DNA of 35,391 bases, taken from Nemertoderma westbladi. Lineage: Eukaryota; Xenacoelomorpha; Nemertodermatida; Nemertodermatidae. The stretch's first letter is position 1, and every line of letters begins with the position of its first letter. The position numbers and the translations under genes are program-made. The stretch lies in the NCBI GenBank assembly GCA_032718475.1, contig JAUCBJ010003850.1, positions 1 through 35,391 of the forward strand, written 5' to 3'. A model generated the notes under the pieces. That model saw nothing but the letters and a program-made list of their open reading frames with translations. It was not told where the DNA came from and did no database searches. Below, piece by piece: positions 11,493 through 23,005 of this stretch.

Positions 11493-13959
11493 ATTGCACT
11501 GATACAATATGATACATTTTCATTATGATTTCGTGACAAATGACCACGATCGATCAGACTTCAAGGCCAGTCCCTGCGGTTATCTGGCGATATTTCATTA
11601 TAAGATAATAACATGTTGTTGACATCATTTATAACGCAATTATAAGGAAAACACAAAACACATAACTGCATGGACTTAGTCGAGGTCAGCCTATTATTAT
11701 CCTAGATAATACAAAATCTTCGGATCACGATAAATTGCTTTATCTACAAAATGTTTAAACATCATAAACAAACACCATTCAACAACATCTGTAACTTCAG
11801 TTACCATGTCTTATCAAGTGTAAAACAAAGCAATGGATTGTGATCAACATTAGATCTGTAAATAATTCCAACATTATTTATTAAGATTCTCCTTTCTGTG
11901 GGCAACACGGATTTACACAGGAGATAATTTGAATAAAATTTCTTTAAAATGCACCAAATGGTATTGATGTTAACAGTTGTAATTGCAATGTAGCAACATT
12001 ATAAGAACTCAAGAGCGTATAATATAGTAGCCATCATTACACACTCAGACGACGTTATGTGGCAACATTGCGTAATTGATGACGTTTTATCCTTTTTAGT
12101 ATAATGCAAATGATTTCTTGCTCCCGAGGCCGATAACTTTATTCGTACCATGGCATGGCCAGCAGATTATCAACATCTTGTTAAAAAAACCAATTCGTTA
12201 TGGGGTTCGGTCACGACTCTCTTTTGAGGTGATTCGGCCCTATCACCCTGCTTCCAAGGGTTCATGAGGTGCGGGCCCCTTTAAATCGCTATAGCAAACA
12301 AGATGAACCTGTAAGTATGGCGATGATAGAACACAGATGTTTAATGATAAAACTTTATATTACATCATTTGAAAAGTTTCCTATTCTGATTTGCTTTTTC
12401 GACATGGCAGTATAGCCTACAGTGTTCGGTTTGTCATGAAAGGATTCGTGTTCGCTAATCCCAGTCTCGCTGCGAGCAAAGCAAACGTCACCTAAAACTG
12501 ACACCAACACGCTGCATTATCTGGCTTCTTCCAACTGGCGTTGACTAATTGCTAAGTGTGTCGATCGATAATAAATGCGTTTGTGACTGCGCCTCGGTCG
12601 ACTTTCCAAATTTAATCACGCGAGAAATGTTTGGGAATTCAAGGAAGGCATTAAATCAATTTCCACGATGCCTTTGTATACAAACAGGAGTGGCGTGGAA
12701 ACGCCTCTCATCCTACCAAAATCCAGTCCGAATACACTGCTGGTGTTGTGTGAGGCTGGAGACTTCGCCAACTGCCACCTAATGTACATTCATAGGAGAA
12801 AATTGAATCTCGACTGAACTGAGAATTGTAGGATGGCGATTAGCCGAATCTACAAATCACATTGACCTCAAAATTTAATTACAAAATGTCACAAACTGGA
12901 TTACAATGAAAATCTATTCAGTTGGTATTTCTAATATTTACTTTCGTCAGGTTACTCACGTTATCTGGGTTTACCTTTGTTACAATATTGAATCAAACTA
13001 TCTCACGCTATATCGCGTCACATCATGTCATGAATACACGGGCAGCAGATTAAGCATGAAGAGAGCACACCATACGCATTTGACATAGTAGACCGATTCT
13101 ACAAAACGTGGGCTGCTATCCACTGCACAAAATAACAAAACGATTCTGAAAATCTATCTCATAGTGTGAGCGTGTAATATCGTCAACATAATTAGTGCGC
13201 ATGGCAGACCCCAAAGGGGAAGTGATGAATTACAATTCAAAGGGTTATAAATACAAGTAAATCTAGTCAGTCAGCCAACCTGCATATAATTGTTTTGATG
13301 TGTTTTTGAACTGTCTGACCGTGCTTGCACACATCATTAGCCACCAAATCCTCTCGCGCCTAACTAATTTCCCATGTAAAATAAGGGATTATTCATCTAT
13401 TATTCTTTCATTCATGGACATCAATTAGAACTACTAGAATCTTCTGTAAGTCTGGACTTAAGGGTGGCTTCCTTACTATACCATGTGCATCCCGTACAAT
13501 ACATACAAACACATTACATAAGTTGTATTAATGGATAAGTAGAGCAGTGAACTACTGACTAGACTATAATAGCTTCACAAATGAGGGCAACTCTTGTTCC
13601 ATAATTTCCTACCTAAACAAATACCATATCTATTTGCAATCCTTAGTTTTTAACTTAGATTATAATAATTATCTTATAAGATTATTTTCCAGCATATGAT
13701 TGTTTTCTTACATTTTCCAATGATTGCGGATGTATCACATTACATGTCTTAGAGATAAAACAAAACATAGCATCCTGCATATTGAGATGCCGGGAATATC
13801 CAAACCATAAAGACTCGACTATTATAGCAGCAAAATAATTAATGTCAATTTAAGTTTATTGTAATTTATGAGAGACTTCCTTCTCCTTATCCTTCTCTAC
13901 TCCTAAAAAATTTGTTACATATTTTTATAATTGACAGGCTCATGTACAGAAAACTACTA
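11493..13959. other. intron segment, no gene seen
   Basis: About 2.5 kb of low-complexity to mixed intron sequence. Open frames at 12549-12782 and 12906-13088 (plus) have no recognisable domains and no neurexin similarity. Confidence 0.5.
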
Positions 13960-13967
13960 AGACTAAT

Positions 13968-14404
13968 GAGGGACGTAGCCAGGAATTTATGTGGGGGTGG
14001 ATGGAGATACCAAAAGTAAAAAAAAAAAAATAATATTAGGGGAGGGGGGGGGGGGGGGTTGTTGGGGGTCTTGGTACAGTAGTACAAGGGCGGAGCTGTT
14101 GGGGGAGGGGGTGGGGGGATAATTTAAGTGATTACTTACAATTGAACACTGTTTTACAACATCACCCTTATTGCAACAAGCTTTTAACAATTGGGGGCAC
14201 TTCCTCCTCCTACATATACCTACTGTACTGTATTTCTTTATTTCAATATTTCAATCAATCCTACAAAATTTAGTATGATCATAAAGAGGTATAGATAAGC
14301 GAGATCCTGATGAGAATGACAACATCTCAGTTTACTTTAGTACTTAGTGGAAGATCTAAATGTGTGGATGCATACCAGTATCCACCCCCCTGCCTACGCC
14401 CCTG
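13968..14404. mobile_element. non-autonomous hAT-type DNA transposon (MITE)
   Basis: A 437-bp element with terminal inverted repeats gagggacgtagccagg (left) and the reverse complement of caggggcgtaggcagg (right). It is flanked on both sides by the identical 8-bp sequence agactaat (13960-13967 and 14405-14412). An 8-bp target duplication with CAGGG-type ends is the signature of the hAT superfamily. Subterminal GGGGGTGGAT is also inverted at the two ends. The interior has poly-A next to a G-rich run (about 14018-14115) and no transposase. Confidence 0.85.
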
Positions 14405-14412
14405 AGACTAAT

Positions 14413-14939
14413 ACACTCATAAAACAAAGCGTGATAAACTCTCACATTATTTCATCCTACTCATAAAGTTCTACATAATATACTATACAGAATATCAGTT
14501 AACTGGAATACCTAATGCCTAGTATAGTTTCATTAAAAAATAAAATAAATCAACTTGTGGTTTGAAGGACGATGTAGTGGCATTAACAAGCTGTTAACAA
14601 CAATACCATTAGCCTAATGTCGCTTATATCCGCACGCAATAATATACAGTGGTACATAGTGTTCCCTCCCCGCTTACCAATGAAGCCATGCCCCTAGCAA
14701 TTAGAGCTACGGTATTCCAACCCACTCAACCCTACCGTAATTCAATGAATCCCCTGCAACAATAAATAACCCCAACACCCTAAATCGTCACACTTTCGGA
14801 GAGATGTGGGCTTGTACACCTGGGGTATATGCTTTAAGGCAAGCAAATCCAAGCTAATTAACCATATCTAGGATCCACAGAACGGTGACCAATTATAGAA
14901 GGGCCTAATATCTAAGTATGTCTTGAATCTGCTCCTTAC
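14413..14939. other. intron segment, no gene seen
   Basis: AT-rich intron sequence between the hAT-type MITE and the donor of the LNS5-end exon. Nothing recognisable is present. Confidence 0.5.
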
Positions 14940-15091
14940 TATTGCACCCCTGGCTAATTTGCTGGGGGTAGTTGGACCGGGCTGCTTCGTTACGGAGGTT
15001 TGGCATCCTTCCATTGAGATCCAACCCTGTTAGGCAGCCAAGGAACCCTTTCATCGATTTGATCTTGGTGTTTAAATTCATGTACATATCC
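14940..15091 (-). CDS. NRXN: neurexin exon: end of LNS5
   Basis: A 152-bp exon with acceptor ctatttcag and donor gtaagg. One base completes an Ala codon carried from the previous exon and one base is left over. The translation runs DMYMNLNTKIKSMKGFLGCL, then TGLDLNGRMPNL and ISQGCN. It matches the vertebrate LNS5 end (EGFQGCLASVDLNGRLPDL, IERGCEG, from memory). The two cysteines of the terminal LNS disulfide (GCL and QGC) are kept. A third cysteine that vertebrates have between them is absent here. Confidence 0.92.
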
Positions 15092-15344
15092 CTGAAATAG
15101 AAGATATTCGATCAATTAGATAGCACGATAACAGGTTACTAAAACCCGACCCTACGTAGCATCTTATCAGTCCCGATTGTCACATCATGGTGAGGGGCAT
15201 ATTGGGCAAACTTAAGCTTTTCACGGTAATCGTTATTAATATATTAATACAAACCCAGTGAGCGACTATACTGTACTTACATACCATTAACTCACAAATA
15301 TTCACAACTGTTAGTTAATTGTTTATATTGTTGTGTTGTAAAGC

Positions 15345-15445
15345 AGCACTTTATGCTGTGCTGATCCGAGTGTTTTGTTAAACCGTATAGAGTGAGTGCA
15401 AATATAATCACAAGAATCATAACACAGTATCGCACTCGTGCAGTA
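15345..15445. repeat. diverged copy of a MITE-like repeat
   Basis: Shares the order agcacttta, then tgatccgagtg, tttgtta, gtgagtg, aatcat/catcag and acac-agta with the better-preserved copy at 15778-15908. Estimated similarity is about 75% by eye. Terminal inverted repeats are largely decayed. Confidence 0.5.
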
Positions 15446-15777
15446 AGCGTATCTAGTGCGAACATTACCATAATATGGTGAAAAATTCCAATGAAACGTT
15501 TTTCCTTAAAAAAGAAAGTGTTAATTTATTAGTGGATTTTCTCAAATAGTAGGAAAAGGTTAGACCTAATTCCATACTATTCCATACACGCAATAAGAAG
15601 TTATATCAAATTATAGTGTGGGCGGATATCGGTACAGTCTGCTAGTTGGTACCAGCTAGTATAGTAGAGTAGTAGATCTACTAGTGTACTAGATATTTAG
15701 AAGAAAAATAATTTTGTTAATATTGCGGCTATAGCCTTAGAGCAATTTCATATTACTTTCATTGTAAATAATTATTT

Positions 15778-15908
15778 ACATACTTGTGTATAAAATAGCA
15801 CTTTACAGTGCGATGATCCGAGTGCTTTGTTACACGAACGAACGTTAGTGAGTGAAAATAAAGCCACGAGCATCAGAACACTGTAAAGTACTTTGCAACA
15901 AGTATGTA
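15778..15908. mobile_element. MITE-like element with ~30-bp terminal inverted repeats
   Basis: The left end acatacttgtgtataaaa plus tagcactttacagtg is inverted at the right end (cactgtaaagtactttgc plus aacaagtatgt). The ~130-bp interval has no coding capacity. A diverged sister copy lies 430 bp away in the same intron and orientation. The superfamily is not assignable because no clear target duplication is visible. Confidence 0.6.
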
Positions 15909-16221
15909 TGCAGTTTTATTCCAAAATTGTAACATTACGAAATAAGTTATGTCAAAATTTGGAACAATATATATTTATATTCTCAAACTTTGTAAAAAAA
16001 CCTTAATTATGAAGAACAAACTAAAAAGCAACTGAGACCCAAACTTGCATGCAGTCCGCTGATCCCCGCGCCGCGCCTAGAGGTATCGCCAAAATGCCAA
16101 GCCATGAATAATTTACTTTAATTAATAGATAAATTATTTCCAGTATAACATAAATATCAAGAATGAAAAGTACATAATAAATTTAACGACATTGAAAAAT
16201 TGTATAAATCTATAAACTTAC

Positions 16222-16846
16222 GCTTCAATTCCTCCAATGCTAATTTGTTTATTTAAATCTAAATTCTTTGACAGACTAATTGTTTGATGGGTAAACTTTG
16301 CATCATCAACACTAAGGATATTGAAGAAAGACAAGTCTCTTTCAATGGCAACCGAGTGCCAGCTGTTGTCGTTGAGGGGCGCTAAACTACTAGTGTTCAT
16401 CTGTACAGGTCCTGAACCGGTATCAAAAGTATAAAACAAATATCCATCAACTAGTTCCACACATAGGAAGTCCCCTGAGTGACTGGGGTTGTACAGTATG
16501 ATCCCGTTCCTATGCGTGGTCAGGAACTGGAAGGTAAGCAGCATAGTTGGGTAGGTGGTCAATGGTGGAAGGCTGAGGAAAGAATTTGCTGTTGTGAAGG
16601 TCACAGCTGCACCCAGAATGTTGAGTTCTTTACGGGACAATGTCCGAGTTATTTCGAGGACCTTGAACAGTCGTTGTTGATTAGATTCAATAAGAGCCAA
16701 AATGTCGAAATCATTAAATTCTACATTTCTGATATGACCAACAAAGTTTGGTGGTAAAGTGATGCCGGTTTCGATGTCCCCTGCTATCACCGCCCCCAGT
16801 GAGATCTTATTGATATTCATGAGTGAAACTCTTCCTTCTATTCTGC
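16222..16846 (-). CDS. NRXN: neurexin exon: end of LNS4 and most of LNS5
   Basis: A 625-bp exon with acceptor atttcag and donor gtaagt, carrying phases 1 in and 2 out. Its first ~55 codons end LNS4 (GAVIAGDIETGITLPPNFVG, HIRNVEFNDF), aligning with vertebrate IETGIITERRYL and VPSNFIGHLQSLTFNG. Next comes a linker and LNS5 (VTFTTANSFLSLPP, LTFQFLTTHRNGIILYNPS, DFLCVELVDGYLFYTFDTGS, APLNDNSWHSVAIERD, LDLNKQISIGG), aligning with DPVTFKTKSSYVALATL, DGLILYN, PLNDNQWHNVMISRD and LDLKSDLYIGG. Vertebrate figures are from memory. The linker lacks the two cysteines found in vertebrates at this point. An antisense open frame (16479-16757, plus) is a shadow. Confidence 0.95.
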
Positions 16847-17780
16847 CTGAAATAATGATGGATAAATTAATGAAATTAGACACCCAAGATCATACAAATT
16901 TATCTCCCAGTAAGTCAAGATAGGAAAGAAATTATTACCTAAAAATAATTTGGTGTTATTTGATAAATGCGCTCATAACCCAGACAATGGTTATGTACTG
17001 AGGGGCATGCAGGGGGAATTCGTAAATTACGATGAAAATTTCCGAGTTCTCGCACTACACAGACTAGGTATATTTCGACCGCGGCTTACACGTCAAGGCT
17101 TATTCAATATGTTTTCATCGCCATACATTATTCAGGCTTAGCGAAAATACAATTTCGTCGTGAAATTAGATCCACTGTACCATGACTAATAACTCTAAGC
17201 CAGGGGCACCATTGTATGCCGTATGAATGTTTAGTTGTTAGTTGGGAATCCTAAGGCGATACAAAGATCAATGTCATCATGAGCTGAACTGAACATATCG
17301 CGATATGATTCATTAATTTAATTCATTTCACTAATAGGATTTTTATTGTGTATTTTATTGTGCATCCATGTCAATGTCATTAACAACCACCTCGTAATCT
17401 CATCTGCCTTGGTAAATAATTTTTAATTGCGATTAACCGTACAATTGTGACCAAGGGGGGGTGGGCAATGACCAAAGTTTCGCCTCCCTTTGCAAATTAG
17501 CACTCCGCCCCCTCAACACCAACAAAAATAATAAAAATTGCAATTCACCATTTTACGTATTAGTTAGTCAAGGCATGGGAGATAAACCATGAAGGTAAAA
17601 AAAACTAAATATAAATAAGGGGGGGGGGGGGGTGGGGGGTATCAAAAAGCTATTGATAAGTCATATTCCCTAGTTGTTCACCCCCTAGTATTCCGGAGTT
17701 GTTCAAGATTATACAAAGTGCATTTTTTGGTTAAATTTTGAAATGAAAAGGGCAAGTAAGTTCAAAAAATATTATTACTT
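16847..17780. other. start of 13.2-kb intron, no gene seen
   Basis: Intron sequence next to the LNS4/LNS5 exon acceptor. It includes a perfect palindrome catatcgcgatatg near 17295 and two G-rich runs (about 17453-17464 and 17620-17640). No coding signal. Confidence 0.5.
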
Positions 17781-17784
17781 TATT

Positions 17785-18000
17785 TATATCCTACTAGCAG
17801 GCAATACCCGAGGAGGGTTACCCGGTATTTCCCGCTACCGCGGTATAGGCCTACGTTGGTTAAAGTGCCAAGTGCCCACATGCCAAGTCCCAGCGCAATC
17901 CCTCCACCCATTTTAGAGGAGTTTGAACACAGAGACAGAGAGAGAGAGAGACAGACGGAATTTGATTTTTATAGGTATATATAAGATAATTTAGTCTCGC
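17785..18000. repeat. probable interspersed repeat fragment
   Basis: Begins ctactagcaggcaatacccg and runs through a (GA)n-type stretch (agagacagagagagag, about 17928-17953) to gatttttataggtatatata. The combination of a tacccg start, a short purine microsatellite and a gatttttata end resembles the ends of interspersed repeats I have seen in invertebrates, but I cannot name the family. Confidence 0.35.
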
Positions 18001-18012
18001 TGTATTTTTTTC

Positions 18013-18370
18013 GCTGGCTACTTATATTTTTCGTCCACTGACACCCATAAAAGTACCAATCACACTGTAGCAGTGTCTATATAAGTATATTTATTGAATT
18101 CAAACCTAAAAGTCAGGTGAAAGATGACAATTTAGAAACTATTGCGAAATATGAAAAGTGCTGGCTACTTATATTTTTCGTCCACAGACACCCATAAAAG
18201 TACCAATCACACTGTAGCAGTGTCTATATAAATAGTTTCATTGAATTCAGTGCATTCGAAAACCCTAAAGTAAGGTGAAAATAAAGAGTTTATACACTAT
18301 TACAAAATATGAAAAGTGATGCCTACTTGTATTTTTCGTCCCCTGACACCCAATTTAGAAAATTTCGGAA
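18013..18370. repeat. ~150-bp tandem repeat, two full units and a partial third
   Basis: Units start at 18013, 18160 and 18318 with ggctacttatatttttcgtc, then ctgacacccataaaagtacc and actgtagcagtgtctatata. Spacing is 147 and 158 bp. The third copy is diverged (tacttgtatttttcgtcc, ctgacacccaattt) and fades after about 18370. This could be a small satellite or part of a larger repeat. Confidence 0.8.
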
Positions 18371-19239
18371 AATGCTATCGTCTTTTGTATATAAAAAATG
18401 ATATCAACGCATTCAAAAACCTCAGTGGGAATCAAGATAAAGGCAATGTAGGCCTAATATGTTTCAAAATTTGACATTTTAAGCTACTTGCAAATTTGGT
18501 GCACTTCTGGTAAACAGTAAAATTTTTAATTTTTAATCAAAAATTGCTAATAATTACATCAGCACTCCAAAAACTTCAAAATTCCGTGCTATCTAAGTCC
18601 TTGAAGCAAAGTATAGCTAATACCTGATTTTTTTTAGACGAAAAGTGCTGACATGGGTTCCAAAAGGATCTTATAACTCGAAAACTACTGGTTGTATGAA
18701 ATCTTTGTTTTCGCCATCTGAAAGAGGATAAAATTTGAGGAAAAGTACATTTCGCTGTCCTACGCCCCGTGCTTTTGGTGCTGCAGTGCACCAAAAAAAA
18801 ACTTGTCCCTAGGATAACCCCCCGGCCGAAATAGGGTTAAAACATTAATAAAATGTTGAACTACTTGCATTTATTAGGTGAAAACACTGAATTTAAATGA
18901 ACTTCTAAACATAGAATGCAATGCCATGACATTTATTAATTAAATGGTTTTTACATAATATATTATTACAGATTCATTCCAATTCGCAATATGTATTAGA
19001 AGGAGGCGTTTCAAATTTGCATATCAGATGAGCATGAATAAGTTTATGCTTTACAAATAATATTTATAAAAAGCTGTTGTTATTATGAATCATGGAGCGC
19101 TGCATCCTCTGGTGATATTCTCGTGTAGAACACATCACTCTTGTCTATAGTTAAAGTGGATGTGGATGTGGAAATAGTTATTAAAATTGTACATATTTAT
19201 AGGAATTGTATTCAAATCTAGATACATACAAGCTTTTTC
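18371..19239. other. intron segment, no gene seen
   Basis: AT-rich intron sequence between the ~150-bp repeat and the LINE remnant. It may contain more of the same unknown repeat family. A 72-codon minus-strand frame at 18576-18794 is unconvincing. Confidence 0.4.
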
Positions 19240-21890
19240 ATCTCAACTCCTCTTACACATTGCGAAAATCAGCCCAGAAGACGTCAAGGGTTACACCTAT
19301 AATACCAGTTCGAACAGAAATGGGTGCTTACTCTTAGACCTAATGGAAGAATGTGAATTGATACCAACAAACATCACATTTGAAAAGAGTAAGGGGAAGC
19401 TATGGACCTTATTAATACCCTAATGGAACCAAAGCACAACTGGATTACATCCTTATAAACAAAAAGTGGAGAAACAGCATGATTCACAGTGAGGCATAGA
19501 GCTCGTTCAAGCTAATTGGTTCGGACCACAGAATTGTGACTGCAGAGATCAGACTCTGTTTGAGAGCCAGCAAACCCAGGACAAGCAAGCAAACCAACTA
19601 TGACTGGGAGAAACTCAGAACTGACAATGCTGTAAAGGATGCTTACACAGTAGAAGTTAAAAAACGCTTGAAATACTTCAGTCAGTGGAAGTAGACCAGC
19701 GACCACTGATTCTAAATACCAGAATATAATAAAAGCCCACAAGGAATCAGCCAATAGGTATATTCTCCAGAAACCCAATTGAAAACAGTATGTACCGTAC
19801 CATGGCAAGACTCGGAGGTTACTTGTACGAGATAAGATCTTTGATAACATACATAATAAAAACTGAATAAACAACAGCCAAATTCATCAACAAGGTTAAG
19901 AAAGCTAAGTAAGATCTTAAAGTGGCCTGCAACATCAGCCATAAGAAGTACATACATGACAAAATGGAAGCAATTACAACTGCTCACATACAGCAACAAT
20001 CAATACTTACTTTGAAAACTGTAAATGAGGTATCTAGACGGACAAGTTGTGCTAAATCCATATATTTAATGTTGTGGATTGACAACCCCTCCCCCTTCCC
20101 CATAGGGCCCAACTTGACCTACCGTCGTTTTATATGTAAATTTACTTTGAATTTTATTTAATTTGGTTATTTTAATGTTTAATATAATCTGCTGAAGACA
20201 CCCAAAACGGCCGAAATGCGCATACAGACATAAACTCTTTTATTAATATACGTGGCAAGACCCTCATCCCAGTTCTTCCCTCCACCACCCTGGAGGCTCA
20301 TCATATAAGTTGTGCTAAGGGGCGCTTAAAAGCTGATAGTCCTGAAGAACGTGTTGGAAAATGGAAATATCACTTCAGCAACTTGTTTGAGAAGCCACCA
20401 AACATCGAGATTAGCCCTATAAGGAAAAACGTTGACAAAACCCTACCCATAGAAACAGAAGATAGAAACCCATAGAAACCGAAAAATTCAGAGTAGCATT
20501 AAGCATGTCCAAATCATAAATCGAGTGGACTAGATGAAATCTCTGCGGTATGGAGAACAGAGTGCTGAACAGATCATCATTGGAGTTTTGCAACTGGATG
20601 CTGAAAGGGGAAAAGCCCACCAATTTGAACTAAAAGTTAACTAAAGCTTCAAAGAAAAGAAACTTTGATATAGTAGGCAACATGACAACATGAGATTGTC
20701 TCATGGTGGTAGCTACCAAAATTTACAACAAAATGATTCTATATAGAATTAGACCTCACATAGAGAAACTACTGCGTAAGAGCCAAATTGATTTCGACTA
20801 AAATAGATTAACAATAACTCAATTTCTAGTGCTATGGAGGCTGGTTGAAGGAAGTAGGTCAAAGAACCTTTCTGAAGTTTTGACATTTGTGGACTTTACG
20901 AAAGCATTAGACTCCATCGATAGTGGGTAAAATTCTAGAAATTCTAAGGCTTATCTTATGCAATACCTGAAGTAAATTTCGCTAGCATTTGATTACTATA
21001 TTGTAAAACAAAGGCTCAGGTACTCTCACCAGATGGTGAAACAGAGTTCTTTTAAATCCTATCTGGAGTACTGCAAGGTGACACCATGCATGGCACCTGT
21101 AATTATACTGGATTATACAATGAGGACGGCACTACAAGAACACCGAAGTAGTAGATATCCGGCAACTACAGTCACAGACACCAACTTTGCTGATGACTTC
21201 GCCATGTTCTCTAACACACTAGCAGATGCACAGCTTCTACTGAATAAAGTGGCGAGGGATGCTAAGTAGGGTGGATTGCATATAAATGCTACCAAGACTG
21301 AATTCATGACCTTTAATGTTGATGGAAACTTGACAACAATTGATAATAATTAACTAAGGAAGGTTGAAGTGTTCTAGTACCTTGGGTGATGGATTGGGAG
21401 TAGCAAGAATGACATAGAAGTTGGAAAGCAATGACATGGGTAGCTCTTTCAAAAGTGGATACCATCTGGAAATCAGACCTCTCCCAACACACGAAAACCA
21501 TGTTCTTTCGAGACACACTGGAAAGTATACTTAAATACGAGTGTGAGACTAATCACTGACAAAGTGGTTGTTAGACAAGACTACTAAGGGCAGCCCTAAA
21601 CTTCACTTTAGAGCTTTATGGTACAATACCACCTGAATAACTCTCCATGAAGGCAGATTACGATTCAGTGGGCACTGATGGAGAAGTACAGGGTCATCTT
21701 GAGGCAAAAGTCAACCAACACAAGATAGGCGTTCCCGTGAGCGACTGGCTGTAACACATATATATATAAACCAACTTGACAGGGATAATGGACTTGAGAG
21801 AAACTAAATTGCGTTAACTTTGGAGAATCATGAAGCCAGGGAAGGATCTCATTCCCACTGTGAGTGATCATTCGACCGAGTTGTAGTACT
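19240..21890 (+). pseudogene. degenerate non-LTR retrotransposon (LINE): endonuclease and reverse transcriptase remnants
   Basis: Broken plus-strand frames add up to a recognisable LINE ORF2. The endonuclease end reads NRNGCLLLDLMEECELI (19310 onward), AQLDYILINKKWRNSM (about 19430) and IGSDHRIVTAEIRL (about 19520). After a 251-bp insertion comes KGRLKADSPEERVGKWKYHF. The reverse transcriptase core follows: KIYNKMILYRIRPHIEKLL, VLTFVDFTKALDSID, NFADDFAMFSNTLADAQLLL (the F-A-D-D catalytic box at about 21187) and GLHINATKTEFMTF. The end is RRSRERLAV and INQLDRDNGLE (about 21730-21790). Many stops and frameshifts make it dead. The clade is uncertain. It sits inside a neurexin intron on the opposite strand. 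Confidence 0.85.
20056..20306 (+). mobile_element. 251-bp insertion, probable Penelope-like element fragment
   Basis: The LINE coding sequence breaks here and resumes after the insert. The 12-bp sequence aagttgtgctaa occurs on both sides (20044-20055 and 20307-20318), a clean target duplication. The insert carries ctgaaga at 20192-20198, then gaaa at 20213-20216 followed by tgcgca. This CTGAWGA...GAAA pattern is the conserved core of hammerhead ribozymes found in Penelope-like retroelements. Stem II pairing is weak, so the ribozyme is probably dead. The insertion is firm; the Penelope label is an inference. Confidence 0.6.
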
Positions 21891-22262
21891 ATTACACCAG
21901 AAATGACATACAGTATTGAGTTGTACTTAAAGTCGTCCCATTCGTGACATCCCAGGTAACATATTAAATGAGTGTGTCCAAATTAATTAAAATATACTTA
22001 AATAAGGAAGATATATATAATAAGGAGACAATAATTGGTGAAATTTAGCAGTTTACAGTGGCAGAATTTTCTAATCAAAACAATAAAGGATAACTCAAGA
22101 ACACAGGTTGCAGATCATATTCATCACTCATCAACCATTAATAATTTTACTCTTTTGTTTCCAACTGTTGCCACTGCACTGTTCCAACGTTCAAACCAGT
22201 TACTTTCTGAAGGCTACAAGTTGATCAGCCAATTTAATTTTATTTAATTTGATCAGGCAATT
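21891..22262. other. intron segment between LINE and SINE, no gene seen
   Basis: AT-rich intron sequence. A near-duplicate of tcagccaatttaatttt / tcaggcaatttaagg occurs just before the SINE (about 22228-22268). Nothing else is recognised. Confidence 0.5.
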
Positions 22263-22263
22263 T

Positions 22264-22480
22264 AAGGTTCCACCTTGGTGTAGTGGTCGCATTGAATTCA
22301 CATCTCCCGTAGGTCGTGCGTTCGATCCTCACATGGGCCAGGGCAGTTTTCGTTTCGGCACGATTGCTTTAAAGGGAGTAAAGTTCTGGGGGGACCGCAC
22401 TGGAAATAAGTCGTTAGACTTTGTGCGTAATCCCTGGCCTAGTGGCCGAAGAAAATTTACTTTACTTTTACTTTTTAATT
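22264..22480 (+). mobile_element. tRNA-derived SINE
   Basis: The 5' part resembles a tRNA gene: an A-box-like tggtgtagtgg at 22276-22286 and a B-box-like cgttcgatcct at 22319-22329, with normal spacing for an internal RNA polymerase III promoter. A non-tRNA body follows (gggagtaaagttctgggggg, aatccctggcct), ending in a (TTTAC)n-like tail (atttactttacttttac). It does not fold as a functional tRNA. A decayed copy of the body and tail is at 34372-34450. Exact ends are uncertain because no clear target duplication was found. Confidence 0.8.
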
Positions 22481-22482
22481 AG

Positions 22483-23000
22483 CCAGTTAGTAACCTTTAA
22501 TAGTACTGGGGAGCTGTCTGAAAGCACCCAGGCTGTCCTACAACAACAAAAGTGCATTGAAACGCTAGGGAACTTTCACTGCAATGCTGCCGGATGCAAT
22601 TCTGTTAGCACATCACTTTACTGCAATTCTGCACGTATTTAACGTGTTGGGCGTTTGGTAGGTTTCGATCACTGTTTAGTGTGGGTGTTTGTTTGTTATG
22701 TTCATGTAATTAATGTGATAATTTATCCAATCATTAATTTAACACTCCATATACATGGATATGTACGCAATAATAATTAGCTCACGTACATCCTTATTAT
22801 AAAACAGTTCAACCACATATTAAAAGTAATCAAACAGTAATGCTCGCTCATTATCCATCGATTTAGATGGATATTTTAGGTTTAGCATTACTAATGTTAT
22901 CACACTCAGATCAATAGTTCGTATAGAAGAAATTACCTTGCAATATAGCAGTATTTCATGTGTGGACCCTATGTCACAGTAGTGGTCCGTTTGACATATG
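22483..23000. other. intron segment before the LTR retrotransposon, no gene seen
   Basis: Non-coding, AT-rich. It ends in the left target-site duplication AGAGG (23001-23005). Confidence 0.5.
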
Positions 23001-23005
23001 AGAGG

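Larger units (their letters stand above)
10828..14939 (-). other. NRXN: 4.1-kb neurexin intron
   Basis: Intron between the LNS5-end exon (donor gtaagg) and the EGF-C exon (acceptor cgctttag). It contains the two-block 28-bp minisatellite (10844-11094 and 11331-11492) and a hAT-type MITE (13968-14404). In 11493-13959 and 14413-14939 I see no gene; open frames there are short and unconvincing. Confidence 0.8.
15092..16221 (-). other. NRXN: 1.1-kb neurexin intron
   Basis: Intron between the large LNS4/LNS5 exon (donor gtaagt) and the LNS5-end exon. It contains two related inverted-repeat copies (about 15345-15445 and 15778-15908) and otherwise nothing recognisable. Confidence 0.8.

Noticed and set aside
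10690-11512. Plus-strand frames of 68-148 codons with TGTYCTTEYYRYILYHR-type repeats
   Set aside because: Produced by the 28-bp minisatellite; no evidence of a gene.
16479-16757. 92-codon plus-strand frame
   Set aside because: Shadow of the neurexin LNS4/LNS5 exon on the opposite strand.
22264-22340. Functional tRNA gene
   Set aside because: A- and B-box-like sequences are present, but the sequence does not close as a tRNA cloverleaf and continues into a SINE body and tail.
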